Shown here: positions 25,631-36,308 of the stretch, piece after piece
Layout: each line of letters starts with the position of its first letter
How positions within the stretch are numbered: position 1 is the first letter of the stretch
NCBI RefSeq assembly: GCF_023283845.1
Contig: NZ_JAKILC010000007.1
Coordinates: 186,001 to 250,000, forward strand
Origin: Shewanella marinintestina
GTDB lineage: Bacteria > Pseudomonadota > Gammaproteobacteria > Enterobacterales > Shewanellaceae
Length of the DNA stretch: 64,000 nucleotides
Direction: 5' to 3'
Position numbers and translations under genes: made by a program
The notes under the pieces: generated by a model
What the model was told of the DNA's origin: nothing
The model's database searches: none
What the model saw: only the letters and a program-made list of their open reading frames with translations

Positions 25631-26341
25631 ATGGGCTACCGAGTACTGGTTGTTGATGATGAAGCTGTCATCAGAGCTAGATTAAAAGGCTATTTTGAGA
25701 AAGAAGGCTATGAAGTGCTTGAAGCTCAAGATGGTGATCAGATGTGGCACGAATTTGACCGCCAACACATCGATCTAGTCATGCTTGATATTAACTTACC
25801 TGGTGTTGATGGTCTAAGCCTTGCGCGCGAGCTGCGTAGTAAAAGTCATGTTGGAATTATCTTAGTTACAGGCCGAGATGAAACTATCGATAAGATTGTT
25901 GGTCTCGAAATGGGGGCTGATGATTACGTGACTAAACCCTTTGAACTCAGAGAGTTACTGGTTAGGGTTAAGAACCTATTATGGCGTATGTCATTGGTGA
26001 AAAAAGCGGTGGCCGATAGCGCTGAACAAGATGATCCTAATGACAATATCATCGCTTTTAACGATTACGTGTTAGAGCTTAATAGCCGTCAACTGACGCA
26101 TCAAGGTGAACAGATCAAGCTAACAAAAGCTGAGTTTGAACTATTAACAGCATTTTCACTGCATCCACAACAAGTATTATCGCGTGAGCGCTTGATGATG
26201 CAAACAAGCCATCGAAATCAAGATGTTAATGACCGTACTATTGATGTCATTATTCGTCGTCTGCGCAATAAGTTATCTAGTGAGTTGTTTGTTACTGTGC
26301 ACGGTGAAGGTTATTTGTTTGCCGCTAAGGTCAAAGACTAA
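25631..26341 (+). CDS. torR: TMAO-responsive response regulator TorR
   Basis: An OmpR-type regulator of 236 residues. The receiver shows VLVVDDE, the phosphoacceptor Asp in LVMLDINLPG (about 55), ILVTGR and DDYVTKPFELRELLVRVKNLLWR, which closely follows E. coli TorR. The C-terminal winged helix includes LTKAEFELLTAF and DRTIDVIIRRLRNKL. It receives phosphate from TorS and activates torECAD, and probably torF, via the TTCATAT boxes. It is encoded between torF and torT, separated from torS by the oppositely oriented torT, an arrangement different from the divergent torR-torS of E. coli. Confidence 0.95.
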   Translation: MGYRVLVVDDEAVIRARLKGYFEKEGYEVLEAQDGDQMWHEFDRQHIDLVMLDINLPGVDGLSLARELRSKSHVGIILVTGRDETIDKIVGLEMGADDYVTKPFELRELLVRVKNLLWRMSLVKKAVADSAEQDDPNDNIIAFNDYVLELNSRQLTHQGEQIKLTKAEFELLTAFSLHPQQVLSRERLMMQTSHRNQDVNDRTIDVIIRRLRNKLSSELFVTVHGEGYLFAAKVKD

Positions 26342-26419
26342 AGCTTACTCGTTAGTGCTATTTTTTTAGGTTCTCGCCAATAGGTAGCCTTAAGATGAAA
26401 GATTAAGTGATAAGTGCTG

Positions 26420-27481
26420 CTAACTCTCATTAACCCGATAAATAGGGTAGTAATCCGCGGGGGGTAAACTGGTTTTTAGCACATTTTTATTGATGTGTTC
26501 AGGGTATAAGCTTTTAATTTGAGGCCCTATATCGCCAAATGCCTTAGCACCCTCAAGTTCTCTAACACAAATATCGATAGCCAACTTACCTTGCAAAACA
26601 ACTTGATCGTCGTTACTAAACGCCACTTTACCGCGATAAATTCCACGTAAAACTGCAGGCGAAAGATAACTGCTTATGAGTTTTACTTTATCAGTCAGCT
26701 GATATTGCCTCAGTATGCTGACCCCCGCCTCAACGGCAACAGCGCTACCCAAAATATAATCTGGCGTTTGCGTATCAAGCAAGGCTTCTAGCTCATCACG
26801 ATAAAGATTACGGTTGTTATCTGCATGATGCACTGCGCTAATAGTAACATTACTACCTTCGACCGTATCGATAAGGCCTTGCTCTACTGAATCGCTGCCT
26901 CCCAACTTATCGGGGCCAGTTAGTAAAGCAATTGTGGTTGGTTGTTTAGTTTGTTGCTTAACGTAATTGCCAGCCGTTACCCCCATTTGATACCAATTAA
27001 CACCAATCCGAGTGTTGACCTTTTTGTGCTTAAGGCGATTGACTAAAGCGGTAATGGGTTTGGTGATAGGCGCTGAGTAATAATCTAAAAGCTTAGGACT
27101 GACGCTACCAATAATGATGGCATCAAAGTCTTGCTTCATACAGTTATCAAGCTGTGTAAGTTGTTTATCTAGACCATAGTAGCCACCAGCTTCAAATAGG
27201 GCTAGCTCAATGCCGAGCTGTTTAGATTGTTGCACTAGACCGTAATTAATCCCAGTCCAATAGGTATCTTTTAGGTGAGGCACCAACACACAAATACGCC
27301 AGGTTTGTTGGGCGGACTTGAGCGGCGTAAGGGTTAGTAACTTTGTTTGTTGATGGGTTTCTGCATAGGGCGTTCTTTGTTCGAGTGACCAAGTTGACGT
27401 GTTTGTTTCTGCGCAAACCATAGGGCTTAAAAGGCATAAGCCAAAAACCAGTAATAAGCGTTGCTGCAGAACTTTAACCAT
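26420..27481 (-). CDS. torT: TMAO-binding periplasmic protein TorT
   Basis: A 353-residue periplasmic type-1 binding protein with signal peptide (cleavage near MVCA). The two-lobe pattern includes WRICVLVPHLKDTYWTGINYGLV, DAIIIGSVSPKLL, TTIALLTGPDKLGGSDSVEQGL and DYILGSAVAVEAGVSILRQYQ. In E. coli and Shewanella TorT binds TMAO and presents it to the TorS sensor domain. The gene is divergent from torS with 63 bp between starts. Confidence 0.93.
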   Translation of the reverse strand: MVKVLQQRLLLVFGLCLLSPMVCAETNTSTWSLEQRTPYAETHQQTKLLTLTPLKSAQQTWRICVLVPHLKDTYWTGINYGLVQQSKQLGIELALFEAGGYYGLDKQLTQLDNCMKQDFDAIIIGSVSPKLLDYYSAPITKPITALVNRLKHKKVNTRIGVNWYQMGVTAGNYVKQQTKQPTTIALLTGPDKLGGSDSVEQGLIDTVEGSNVTISAVHHADNNRNLYRDELEALLDTQTPDYILGSAVAVEAGVSILRQYQLTDKVKLISSYLSPAVLRGIYRGKVAFSNDDQVVLQGKLAIDICVRELEGAKAFGDIGPQIKSLYPEHINKNVLKTSLPPADYYPIYRVNES

Positions 27482-27544
27482 GGATAAGGTCTCTATGAAT
27501 CGAATGAGTAAAGGATTAATATTGTATCAGCTTAACAGATAACA

Positions 27545-30500
27545 GTGAGTGTATTGTTTTTGCCTAAATCTCCTTTGCCCAAATTAACTTTATCAAGAAA
27601 AAGCCTCATTGGCCGACTGATGCTTGCATTTGGTCTACTGGGGTCATTGTTATTGCTGTTGGTGACGCTAGGAAGCATTAGCTTACGTGGCTTGCAAGAA
27701 GCAGATAAATATTTGTATAACCGCGCGCTACCTGCATCAGAGGCTGCGAGTCAGTTAGCTTTATCAAGCAGCGCTTTAGCCGAAAACGCTAAACAATTAG
27801 GACTCACTGAAGATGAATCTCAGCGTCAGTTTGTCGGCCGAAAGCTGTCAATTGAAAGCGCTACCATGCTGGGTGAGATTAAAATTTTAAAGGCGCTTGA
27901 GGTTAATTTCGATTTTAGCCTTGAACAAAGTGCGTCAGAAATCATTGTCGATATCTCCAAGTTAGGAGAGCAGGTTGGTCGTCGTATTGCTGTCAGTGCC
28001 GATCTGCAACAGCAAGGCCGTGCGTTAGTTGATGCAGCCAATAAAAGTACTGAGTTATTGCTGGCAGAATTAGCCATTGTTGATTCGGGGATCTTATCGA
28101 AACTGAGTTTAGCTTACCCTGATGCAGTTGGAGCTGAAAAAACTGCGCAATTACTCGATACTCTTATCGAACGAGATTTGGATACCCAAGAACGGTTAAA
28201 TCGCGCCCTAAAAATTGTGCATAATATCGCTTTAATTGGACAGATGTTCCAGTCTCCAGAGTTGGAGTCTGGAGTTTATTCATTGCTTGGAGATCTTGCG
28301 ACTCGTTCTCCCCAAGTTCTCTATACCGTTCCTGCGCTAATTGCCGCACCAAAGAGCACGAAAGCTGGTAACGTAAATCAACAAGATAAGTTTGAAAGGG
28401 CGGTTACCAACGTTGAGAGCCGTTACCTATCTTCGCTTACCAGTTTAGCTAATATCATCCGAGATCCTAGCCGAACTAAAGCCTTATTAAAGCAATTTAG
28501 TGTGTTGCAAAAGCTGCCAGAAAGTATCGCTTTGCAGCAAGAGTATACCCAGTACAACCAAGCGCAAGAATTACAACTACAGAAGATTACCGACAAACTC
28601 GATGTACTTAATGATGTGGTAGCAACAGCCATGCAGTTTCAACGTCTAGAGGCTGAAAACGCTAGGCATGAATATTTGAAACAGCTGAGTTGGTCGAAAG
28701 CCGGGCTATGGGTAACGGGTTTACTGATGTTTCTAGTCATTTTCGTTGTAGTCTATAAAGTCATATATAAAGGCATTGCTTTAAAGCTTGATGCCGCGAC
28801 TAAGGCGCTAGCTCAATTGAGTTTAGGTAATACAGCGGTAACCATCGATACCCAAGGTGATGACGAACTAGCTGCGATGGCGAGTGCCATTAAAGCCTTT
28901 AAACAAAAGACCGATCATAACCACAAATTACAGGCTGAACTTCGAGAAACCGCAGCAGAATTATATGAACACAAACAAGCATTAGAAGCCAAAGTTGAAG
29001 CGCGAACATTAGAATTAGCCGAAGCAAATATTCAGTTAGATAAAGAGTCTAAAGGCCACGTTATTGCCCGCGATATGGCCGAGCAAGCTAACCAAGCTAA
29101 GTCATTATTCTTAGCGACCATGAGCCATGAGATCCGCACTCCGTTAAACGGTCTTTTGGGAACGTTAACTTTGCTTGGACACTCAAACCTGCCGCCTGCC
29201 CAGCAACAAATGTTAGCGTTATCGCAATACAGCGGCACCCTGCTGCAAACGGTATTAAATGACATTTTAGATTTCTCGCGCTTAGAACAACGTAAGCTCG
29301 CTAATGAGCCGCGCGCGGTCGATTTAAATGAGCTGCTGGATCAGGTGTTGGCCATTATGTTAGCCGGAGCGGGCCTTGCCGGGCTCACTTTGCGCGGTAC
29401 CCACACTGATTTACCTCAGTGGGTGTTTATTGATGGCCCTAAACTCAGGCAGGTATTGCTGAACTTGCTCGGTAATGCGATTAAATTTACTCCCCAAGGT
29501 ATGGTTGAACTCACCGTTGAAGTTGTCGATAACCAGCTACAATTTAAAGTGCAAGATACAGGGGTTGGTATTGATGCCGCAGCAATGAGGAAGCTATTTA
29601 AAGCCTACAGTAATGAATCAAGTAAAGGTCGAGATCGTGGTACAGGCCTAGGTTTAGCGATCAGTAAACAGTTAATCGAGCTAATGAATAGCGATGCCAA
29701 CAATTATTGCAATAATCAGAGATTAGTCTCTGATATAGCCTTGAGCGATGAAGGAGTATGGGTCAAAAGTGAAGTCGGCAAGGGCAGCTGTTTTGGTTTT
29801 AGTTTGCCACTGGTTATTTGCGATTGCCCAGATATTGAATTACAAACCCAGGCGAAAACGGTTGCCGCAAAACATGTGTTAGTGATTGAAGACAATAAGA
29901 TTAATGCCATGGTTGCTCAAGGATTTTTAGCTCACTTAGGGCATAGCTCTGAGCTGGCTAAAAGCTGTGAAGGGGCGAGGCAAATTTACACAGCAGCCAC
30001 GGCCAGCCAGTTTGATGCCATTATGCTAGACATTCAGCTAGGTGATGGCTCTGGAGTTGAGTTATTGGCTGAGTTACAAGCTGTTAATCAACAGGCTGAG
30101 CATCAAATTGAAATAGCGGCTTTTACGGCACAGCTACAATCCGATGATATGGAAAATTATCAAGCTAGGGGCTTTAACTTGGTATTGATGAAACCCCTCG
30201 ATATGCAAGCTCTATCGAGCTGGTTGGGTAACGCAGAGCCGTTAGCAGGTAAACAACCATCAGCAAGTAACCAGACATCTGTCGATGTAGAGCGATTAGC
30301 TAGTGGAAAGTCTTCAGTCAACCAAGACGTGGGGCAAGAGTTATTAGATACATCGCAATTGGAGCAAGACCTCAACTACCTTGGGCTTGAAACCGTGCAA
30401 GAATTAGCTGAGCTGTTTAAACAAACCAGTGAAGTGCACTTTACTGGTTTATTGCAGCAAGATGCAGATGTTAAACATATTTTGCACGCGCTAAAGGGGA

Positions 30501-30664
30501 GTAGTGCCAATATAGGATTAGGCGCATTATCGGCCAAATGCAAACAGTTAGAGCTAGCAGGATTAACTGCAGATGAGTATCAAACTAATGAACATCAACC
30601 ACTACAGGCGTTATGGTTACAGTCTCTTGATGCTTTAAGCCAATGGCTTGCTGAGCAAGTTTAG
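27545..30664 (+). CDS. torS: Hybrid sensor histidine kinase TorS
   Basis: A tripartite phosphorelay kinase of 1039 residues. A membrane helix (about 22-45) and a long helical periplasmic TorT-interacting domain lead to a second helix (about 388-408) and HAMP. The kinase core has the H-box ATMSHEIRTPLNGLLG, N-box LLNLLGNAIKFT and G boxes DTGVGID and GTGLGLAIS. A receiver domain (VIEDNKINAMV, Asp in IMLDIQLGDG) and a C-terminal HPt (HALKGSSANIG) complete it. The start is GTG. It signals TMAO to TorR. Confidence 0.95.
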   Translation: MSVLFLPKSPLPKLTLSRKSLIGRLMLAFGLLGSLLLLLVTLGSISLRGLQEADKYLYNRALPASEAASQLALSSSALAENAKQLGLTEDESQRQFVGRKLSIESATMLGEIKILKALEVNFDFSLEQSASEIIVDISKLGEQVGRRIAVSADLQQQGRALVDAANKSTELLLAELAIVDSGILSKLSLAYPDAVGAEKTAQLLDTLIERDLDTQERLNRALKIVHNIALIGQMFQSPELESGVYSLLGDLATRSPQVLYTVPALIAAPKSTKAGNVNQQDKFERAVTNVESRYLSSLTSLANIIRDPSRTKALLKQFSVLQKLPESIALQQEYTQYNQAQELQLQKITDKLDVLNDVVATAMQFQRLEAENARHEYLKQLSWSKAGLWVTGLLMFLVIFVVVYKVIYKGIALKLDAATKALAQLSLGNTAVTIDTQGDDELAAMASAIKAFKQKTDHNHKLQAELRETAAELYEHKQALEAKVEARTLELAEANIQLDKESKGHVIARDMAEQANQAKSLFLATMSHEIRTPLNGLLGTLTLLGHSNLPPAQQQMLALSQYSGTLLQTVLNDILDFSRLEQRKLANEPRAVDLNELLDQVLAIMLAGAGLAGLTLRGTHTDLPQWVFIDGPKLRQVLLNLLGNAIKFTPQGMVELTVEVVDNQLQFKVQDTGVGIDAAAMRKLFKAYSNESSKGRDRGTGLGLAISKQLIELMNSDANNYCNNQRLVSDIALSDEGVWVKSEVGKGSCFGFSLPLVICDCPDIELQTQAKTVAAKHVLVIEDNKINAMVAQGFLAHLGHSSELAKSCEGARQIYTAATASQFDAIMLDIQLGDGSGVELLAELQAVNQQAEHQIEIAAFTAQLQSDDMENYQARGFNLVLMKPLDMQALSSWLGNAEPLAGKQPSASNQTSVDVERLASGKSSVNQDVGQELLDTSQLEQDLNYLGLETVQELAELFKQTSEVHFTGLLQQDADVKHILHALKGSSANIGLGALSAKCKQLELAGLTADEYQTNEHQPLQALWLQSLDALSQWLAEQV

Positions 30665-30739
30665 CCAATACTTTAAACCCGCAAGCAGCTCTTGAATGTC
30701 GTCACTGGTATTGACTGCGGGTCTATTTGAGTCGAGAAA

Positions 30740-31282
30740 TTAACAACCTGTATCGACTGAACTTATGCTTGGTGTACCAGCTGTTTGCCAATGATAGTTA
30801 AAGTAGCAGTTAGTGGCTTTAACTTCGGCGGCAGTCGGTTGAGCGGTATCTAAAATGCTTTTAGGTGCACCAGCAACAGCATAACTGCCGTTTTCAACAT
30901 AGATGCGATAGCGCCAGTCATTAACATCAAGTCCGGCTGCTTTAAATATTTCTGGCGGTGTTGCATAACCTGCGTTAAAACCCGTTCCGGTTGCTGTAGC
31001 AGCCCAAGGTTGATGATTACTACCTGTTATCTCAGAGAAAGTCACCACATCGGTTAGGCTACTTCCAGAAGTTAGGGTTTTTGATTTAAATAGTGATACC
31101 GCTGATTTGACTGACCCTACAGCGCCTTTAATCGCTGCGCTATTAGCGTCAGATTTTAGGTTAATAAATTTAGGCGCCGCAATGACAGCTAATATGCCTA
31201 AAACGATGATCACCACCACAAGTTCAATCAAGGTGAAACCCGCTGTGGCAGAAGAGTACTTTGGATTGGTAGTCGTTTTCAT
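30740..31282 (-). CDS. MSHA-like type IV pilin, orphan within the tor locus
   Basis: A 180-residue prepilin with a type III leader ending in G followed by FTLIELVVVIIVLGILAVIAAPKFINL, the MshA/MshB-type N-terminal helix with Glu5 of the mature protein. The globular part has two cysteines near the C-terminus (NCYFNYHWQ...VDTGC) that may form the D-loop disulfide. It is convergent with torS and parallel to torD but separated by a strong terminator, so it is not part of torECAD. The pilus assembly genes are not in this window; two related pilin genes lie at 61.3-62.5 kb. Confidence 0.9.
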   Translation of the reverse strand: MKTTTNPKYSSATAGFTLIELVVVIIVLGILAVIAAPKFINLKSDANSAAIKGAVGSVKSAVSLFKSKTLTSGSSLTDVVTFSEITGSNHQPWAATATGTGFNAGYATPPEIFKAAGLDVNDWRYRIYVENGSYAVAGAPKSILDTAQPTAAEVKATNCYFNYHWQTAGTPSISSVDTGC

Positions 31283-31381
31283 TATGTCATTTCAACATTC
31301 TAAGGATGAGTTAACAATGACACAGAAAAGTAGCAGATAAAAGTCATCAGAAAGGCCACAACAAGAAAAATCAGCTAAAAC

Positions 31382-31417
31382 AAAAATGCCGACCATGAGT
31401 ATCATGGTCGGCATTTT
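31382..31417. terminator. Strong terminator downstream of torD
   Basis: AAAATGCCGACCATGA-GTA-TCATGGTCGGCATTTT is a 16-bp perfect stem with A and T tracts, closing the torECAD operon. Confidence 0.9.
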
Positions 31418-31450
31418 AAATTGTGCTTTTACTACAACAGCATGGTTAAC

Positions 31451-32116
31451 TTAGTGGTTTTCGCTTTCAAGCCACTCGGCATCAGACTTGACCCAAGCAT
31501 AGGTCAAGCGTGTTAATGCTTGATAAAAGTTGCCTGTATCAACCTCAGTAACCTTAGCTACAAAGTTGCCTAACCAGTTAGCTAAGTTAGCTTTAATAAA
31601 GTCATGCTGCTCCGCTGCAGTGCTATGAGTACAAAGGTGAGCAACATAAGCCAAGATCACCGCTAGGTGGTCTGCAGGCTCTGGGAACTCACTTTGTACT
31701 TGCAGTTGACTCTGTTTTAAAAACTGAGTCATCTGCTGATGCTGTTCACCAAAGAGCAGTGGTTCATCGCCTTTCTTAGCTGGCTTATCTGTTAAGTATA
31801 AGCTGGCATAAGGTGATGCGCTGTGTTTAGTGCCTACCAAGAACAACCCGCAATAGTCGGCGGCAAGTTCTAGTAGAGCTCGGTCGGTATTAAGCGTTGC
31901 CAACTCGGCAACTAATACATCAACGTCAGCTTTAAACTCAGCTTCGCTACCCAGTTGTGCCCAAAATTGTTTAGCTTGGTCACTGGTTAAATCGTGCAGC
32001 GTTTTATGGTCAATTTCTTTGGCAAATAATGACGAAAGTAATTGATAAATTGTGCTTCTAACCTGATCAACTGGGTTAACTTCAACTGTCTCTGTGTTCA
32101 CAGCATCTTTAATCAT
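31451..32116 (-). CDS. torD: TorA-specific chaperone TorD
   Basis: A 221-residue all-helical NarJ/TorD-family protein: [39 protein letters not shown] and [18 protein letters not shown] [18 protein letters not shown], the last being the family hallmark E-P-x-D-H. It binds the TorA Tat leader and core and assists molybdenum cofactor insertion. Its ATG overlaps the torA stop by 4 bp, as expected for coupled synthesis of chaperone and client. Confidence 0.95.
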   Translation of the reverse strand: MIKDAVNTETVEVNPVDQVRSTIYQLLSSLFAKEIDHKTLHDLTSDQAKQFWAQLGSEAEFKADVDVLVAELATLNTDRALLELAADYCGLFLVGTKHSASPYASLYLTDKPAKKGDEPLLFGEQHQQMTQFLKQSQLQVQSEFPEPADHLAVILAYVAHLCTHSTAAEQHDFIKANLANWLGNFVAKVTEVDTGNFYQALTRLTYAWVKSDAEWLESENH

Positions 32117-34605
32117 AATGCAATCTCAATAGGGCCGCTAAATGAACTAACTGCAGGTACTTTACCTTGATACTTTTCGTAGTCAACAAGACAAGTATAT
32201 GCAGAACAAGCCTGTGCAAGCTTAGAGGTACCAATGTCCATTGTTAAGGTATTTGGATCGCCATAACTACAGATAGCCCCAATTTTCGCGCCGCCTTCTT
32301 TGCTACCGTCTTCACCAACAGGGCCATACCAAGCACCTTCTTCGATACGGATAACGCCGCGAGGGAATTTTTCCGATACCACAGCACCCGCTAGTAATTG
32401 TCCGCGGTCGTTGAACACACGTACAATATCACCTGATTTAATGCCACGTTTCTTAGCATCTTCAGGGTTTAGGTATACAGGCTCGCGACCGTTAACTGTG
32501 TAAGTTTCACGGAACTCTTCTGATTCACACATTTGTGAATGCAGACGCTTGTCTGGGTGGCAAGACTGCATCCAAATTGGGTGCTTGTCTGAACCTGGAC
32601 CACCATGGCTACGTTCTGCTTTTTCCATCCAAGTTGGGTGGCCTGGGCAGTCATCGTATTCATATTGAGCAATCTTACGGCTGAAGATCTCAATCAAACC
32701 AGAAGGCGTACCCAGTGGATTGATTTCTGGATCATCTCTAAATGCCGCGTGACGTACCCAAGGCTTACCTTCGCCAAAGTACACGTAACCTTCTTTCCAG
32801 AACTCTTCGAATTCAGGCATTTCAAACTTGCCTGCATTCGCTGCTTTACAGTCGTTGTAAAGCTTCACTAACCAGTCGTGCTCTGTCATGCCGCGAGTGT
32901 ATTCTTTCTCTTTGCCAAGTAGTGCAGCAAAGCGCGTAAAGATCTCGAAGTCTGAAAGACTTTCAAATAACGGCTCAACCATCTTCTGCATCGCAAGCAA
33001 ACCGCGGTTTGCGTATGCGCCATAGATGTCGATATCGTTACGTTCAAACGTGGTACATGCAGGCAGTACTATGTCTGAGAAACGACAAGTCGCCGTCCAG
33101 TTCATATCGATCGATACGATGCACTCAAGCTTGTGGAACGCTTTCTTCATGCGGTTACGATCTTGGTGATGGTTCCATGGGTTGTTACCTGAGAACACCA
33201 TCATCTTAATGTCTGGATAAGTCACTTTAGAGCCGTTTGAGTCAATGGTTTTACCAGGCTCAAGGATTGAGTCAATCCAACGCGCAACAGGAATTGTGTT
33301 GCTTGCGCCTTTAAAATCATTGCTATCAAAAATAGGCTTCTGGCCTTCATCAAGGTTACGTGGGAACGCACCTGGCGCCGCAGCACCTGAAGACGGCACA
33401 CCAATACTTGAGTAGTGGTGACCATAGCTAATACCGCCGCCAGGTAGGCCGATTTGACCAATCATGGTTGCAAGTACCGCTGCCATCCAGTAAGGCTGCT
33501 CACCGTGTTGCTGACGCTGAATACACCAGCCCATCAACATCTGTGTGCGATCTTTAGTCATTACCTTAGCAAGGTCACGGATGATTTCTGCTGAAACACC
33601 TGTGATCTCTGCTGCCCACTCAGGTGTTTTTTCTACACCGTCAGTTTGGCCTTTAATGTAAGGTAAGAACTTGTCGAAGCCTAAGCTGTAACCTTCAATG
33701 AACTTAGTGTCATGAAGATTCTTTTCTACCATTTCGTGAGCAATACCTAGCATTAGCGCTACGTCGGTTTGCGGATTAATGTAAAGTTGCTCACAACCTA
33801 GGTATTGCTGTGTTTTCGTGACGACTGGGTCAATACTGATCACACGAATTTCGCCTTTGGCTACTTTCTCTTTTAACTGAGCAAGGTAAGCGTAAGACTC
33901 ATGTGTTTCAGCGTTCCAGCCGACTTGTAGGTTCTTGTATGGATCATTCGACCATAAAATGATGGTTTTAGAATGCTCCAGAATTAACGACCAAGAGGTA
34001 CCTTGAGCGTAAACTTCGGTAGAACCTAAGATGTAAGGTAAAATCGTTTGCCCAGCACCTGTAGAATAGTCACCAATCTTCTTAACGAAGTTACCGTGCA
34101 TGCCCACAGCGCGTTGCATGTGGCTGGTGCTTGAGTGCAACTGACCCGTTGCGCGCCAACCTGTTTGCCCCGCGTGTAGTCCTGATGGACCATACTTGGT
34201 TTGCACTTCATCAAGTGAATCTTTAAATAGGCGTAGTGCCTTATCCCAAGTTACACGTACAAAGCGAAAATCACCGCGTTGTGTGGTATCGCTTTGGTGA
34301 CCTTTTAATAAAAAGTCTAAGCGTACCATTGGGTAACGAACGCGTGATGGGTTGTAAACTAAGCCCTTAATACCGTTGATCATATCGGTTGGATACATAT
34401 CGGTATCGAAAGGTTTAACTTCAGAGATCACACCGTTCTTGCGCTTCATCTTGAACGCACCGAAGTGCGCTCCTGTTGTTAGCCAGCCGTCAGATGCATC
34501 CGCGCCAGCTGCCGCTAAAGCGTTTAGTGGCGCAAGTACTGATGATCCGCTAAGTACGACATAAGATGTTCCTACTAAGCCTTTTAGAAAGTCTCTTCTG
34601 TTCAT
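32113..34605 (-). CDS. torA: Trimethylamine N-oxide reductase TorA, molybdoenzyme
   Basis: An 830-residue periplasmic Mo-bis-MGD reductase of the DMSO reductase family. The Tat leader is [17 protein letters not shown]..., with an AxA-type cleavage near NALAAAG. Conserved segments include [12 protein letters not shown], whose Ser is the expected Mo ligand, [33 protein letters not shown] and [15 protein letters not shown]. Lacking an iron-sulfur cluster, as usual for TorA, it accepts electrons from TorC. It lies between torC and torD. Confidence 0.96.
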   Translation of the reverse strand: MNRRDFLKGLVGTSYVVLSGSSVLAPLNALAAAGADASDGWLTTGAHFGAFKMKRKNGVISEVKPFDTDMYPTDMINGIKGLVYNPSRVRYPMVRLDFLLKGHQSDTTQRGDFRFVRVTWDKALRLFKDSLDEVQTKYGPSGLHAGQTGWRATGQLHSSTSHMQRAVGMHGNFVKKIGDYSTGAGQTILPYILGSTEVYAQGTSWSLILEHSKTIILWSNDPYKNLQVGWNAETHESYAYLAQLKEKVAKGEIRVISIDPVVTKTQQYLGCEQLYINPQTDVALMLGIAHEMVEKNLHDTKFIEGYSLGFDKFLPYIKGQTDGVEKTPEWAAEITGVSAEIIRDLAKVMTKDRTQMLMGWCIQRQQHGEQPYWMAAVLATMIGQIGLPGGGISYGHHYSSIGVPSSGAAAPGAFPRNLDEGQKPIFDSNDFKGASNTIPVARWIDSILEPGKTIDSNGSKVTYPDIKMMVFSGNNPWNHHQDRNRMKKAFHKLECIVSIDMNWTATCRFSDIVLPACTTFERNDIDIYGAYANRGLLAMQKMVEPLFESLSDFEIFTRFAALLGKEKEYTRGMTEHDWLVKLYNDCKAANAGKFEMPEFEEFWKEGYVYFGEGKPWVRHAAFRDDPEINPLGTPSGLIEIFSRKIAQYEYDDCPGHPTWMEKAERSHGGPGSDKHPIWMQSCHPDKRLHSQMCESEEFRETYTVNGREPVYLNPEDAKKRGIKSGDIVRVFNDRGQLLAGAVVSEKFPRGVIRIEEGAWYGPVGEDGSKEGGAKIGAICSYGDPNTLTMDIGTSKLAQACSAYTCLVDYEKYQGKVPAVSSFSGPIEIAL

Positions 34606-34619
34606 TACGCTATGTCCTA

Positions 34620-35798
34620 TTAGTGAGCTGACTTATCGAAAGTTGATGAATGCTCTTGTAAATACTTTTGTACCAAAGCCTGTGTATCTTGATCCATGTT
34701 GACGAATGCGATCATGCCTTGGAACATACCTGGCCATGTGTTGGCATCAAAATGCGCTTCAGCAGGCTGGGTGTGACATACGCTACAGCTTGTGCTGTAA
34801 GTGCTACGAGCGTAATCCCAAAGTGGCTGAAGGTCTGTTAGCAAGTAGTCGGTATCAGTCCAGATATCTGCTTCAACACGTTGCCATTTAAGGCCTGTCA
34901 TTGGATCTTCTTTCTCTTCGAAAGTTCTAATCACACCTTCTTCTAGCGCAGCGTCTTTAGTTAACTGAGCCGATAGAATGTTTAAGCCAAAGTCGTAGTA
35001 GATCACTCGGCCAGCACCGATTTTCTTTCTCCAACCTTCGATTCCAATCTTAGCGCGGCTACCTTTCACTTCTAAGATTTTCACCTTAGTTGCGATATTA
35101 AGGGTGCCGGCTTCAACGTCTGTTTTTTCATTGAAGAATAATGGCTTAGTCAATGCTGAGAAGTAAGTTTGACCTACTTGTAAACCTGTTACGCCGCGGC
35201 CTACTTCTGCAATTAGTTCAGGTGCACGAGCGGTACCCATTTCTGGTAGTTTGTGCGCAATACCTTTGTGACAGTCAACACAACTTTGGTCTAGCTCGGC
35301 AGCGCGCTTCATCTGCTTAACAGCAAGCTTAGACATGCTGTCCCACTTCATTGAATCGTACTGGTGACAGTTTTTACATGCTGCTGACTTATCACGGTCA
35401 AAACGTTTCCACTCACGGCTAGCCATTTCAAGACGCTTATCTTCAAACTTCTCAGGTGTATTTACAGTGTTAAATAACCAACCGTATACGTCGTGAGATG
35501 CTTCTAACTTACGGGCAATCTTGCGGCCATAGTTATGTGGTACGTGACAGTCTGGACAGGTTGCACGAACGCCTGAGTGATTTGAAAAATGCACTGTCTG
35601 TTGTAGCTCTTTGTACGGTGTACTTTCCATACTGTGACAGCTGATACAGAACTCTTCTGTGTTCGTCGCTTCTAGAGCTGTGTTAAAACCGCCCCAAAAG
35701 ATAATGCCCATTAGAAAGGCAGAAATACTGACACTGCCTAAGGTTAGATATTTAGCTGGTTTAGTTAGTGTGCGCCAGATGTTAAGTAACCATCTCAT
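34620..35798 (-). CDS. torC: Pentaheme c-type cytochrome TorC
   Basis: A 392-residue membrane-anchored NapC/NirT-family cytochrome. After one N-terminal helix (about 20-40) there are four CxxCH motifs (CISCH, CPDCH, CKNCH, CVDCH; about residues 48-178) and a fifth (CSVCH, about 345) in the C-terminal TorC domain that hands electrons to TorA. It oxidises menaquinol at the inner membrane. The gene is 14 bp upstream of torA and follows torE by 40 bp. Confidence 0.96.
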   Translation of the reverse strand: MRWLLNIWRTLTKPAKYLTLGSVSISAFLMGIIFWGGFNTALEATNTEEFCISCHSMESTPYKELQQTVHFSNHSGVRATCPDCHVPHNYGRKIARKLEASHDVYGWLFNTVNTPEKFEDKRLEMASREWKRFDRDKSAACKNCHQYDSMKWDSMSKLAVKQMKRAAELDQSCVDCHKGIAHKLPEMGTARAPELIAEVGRGVTGLQVGQTYFSALTKPLFFNEKTDVEAGTLNIATKVKILEVKGSRAKIGIEGWRKKIGAGRVIYYDFGLNILSAQLTKDAALEEGVIRTFEEKEDPMTGLKWQRVEADIWTDTDYLLTDLQPLWDYARSTYSTSCSVCHTQPAEAHFDANTWPGMFQGMIAFVNMDQDTQALVQKYLQEHSSTFDKSAH

Positions 35799-35838
35799 AA
35801 CGGCATCCTCGTGATAAATTTAAAAATAGTTATTGAAA

Positions 35839-36009
35839 TTAGTGAGACGCAACGCCACTAAATGTAAGCATGATCCAGATAACCAAGCCATATACGCTAA
35901 CAACCGTGGCGGCTAATGCTGGAAATAGAATGAAGATGATAAAGCCCAGTGCCTTTAATTCATCTTTCTTACTGCTAACGTGTTCTTTTGGGGGACATTG
36001 CTCAGTCAT
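35839..36009 (-). CDS. torE: Small membrane protein TorE (NapE/TorE family)
   Basis: This 56-residue gene is too short for common length cutoffs. It translates as a polar N-terminus MTEQCPPKEHVSSKKDELKA followed by a single long hydrophobic helix with the NapE/TorE signature LFPALAATVVSVYGLVIW. It is the first gene of the torECAD operon, as in other Shewanella. Its precise function is not established; a role in electron transfer or assembly with TorC is assumed. Confidence 0.9.
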   Translation of the reverse strand: MTEQCPPKEHVSSKKDELKALGFIIFILFPALAATVVSVYGLVIWIMLTFSGVASH

Positions 36010-36050
36010 GACTGTGTGCTCCGGCTAATCCATATTTTTTGATTGAGGTA

Positions 36051-36125
36051 AGTATAGTTAGTTAATGTGAATAGTGATGAGGGCATCAATGAATGAGATA
36101 AGACAACTTATGACAAAATATGAAT
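36051..36125 (-). promoter_or_regulatory. torECAD promoter with three TorR boxes
   Basis: On the minus strand ATTCATATTT (36116-36125), ATTCATTGAT (36085-36094) and ATTCACATTA (36063-36072) are direct repeats starting 31 and 22 bp apart, ending next to a TATACT -10 element (36051-36056). There is no good -35 hexamer; the last box covers that position, as expected for TorR activation. The first decamer is identical to both torF boxes. Confidence 0.7.
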
Positions 36126-36308
36126 AGAATTTTCATCAGCCAATCTTTCGCTATTTCGTTGAGTTTTATATCAGCTTTTAAAAGATAATTAAATGCTAAA
36201 CAATGAATTGCGAAATTAAAAGGCACTAACAAATAAATTGTGTATGCCTTTTTTATCTATCTAAATACTGAAAGGGAGCGGTTTGCAGGAGCTAGCAGTA
36301 ATGAAAAA

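Noticed and set aside
27246..27437. 63-codon frame within torT
   Set aside because: Shadow frame on the same strand as torT; torT has full-length family signatures.
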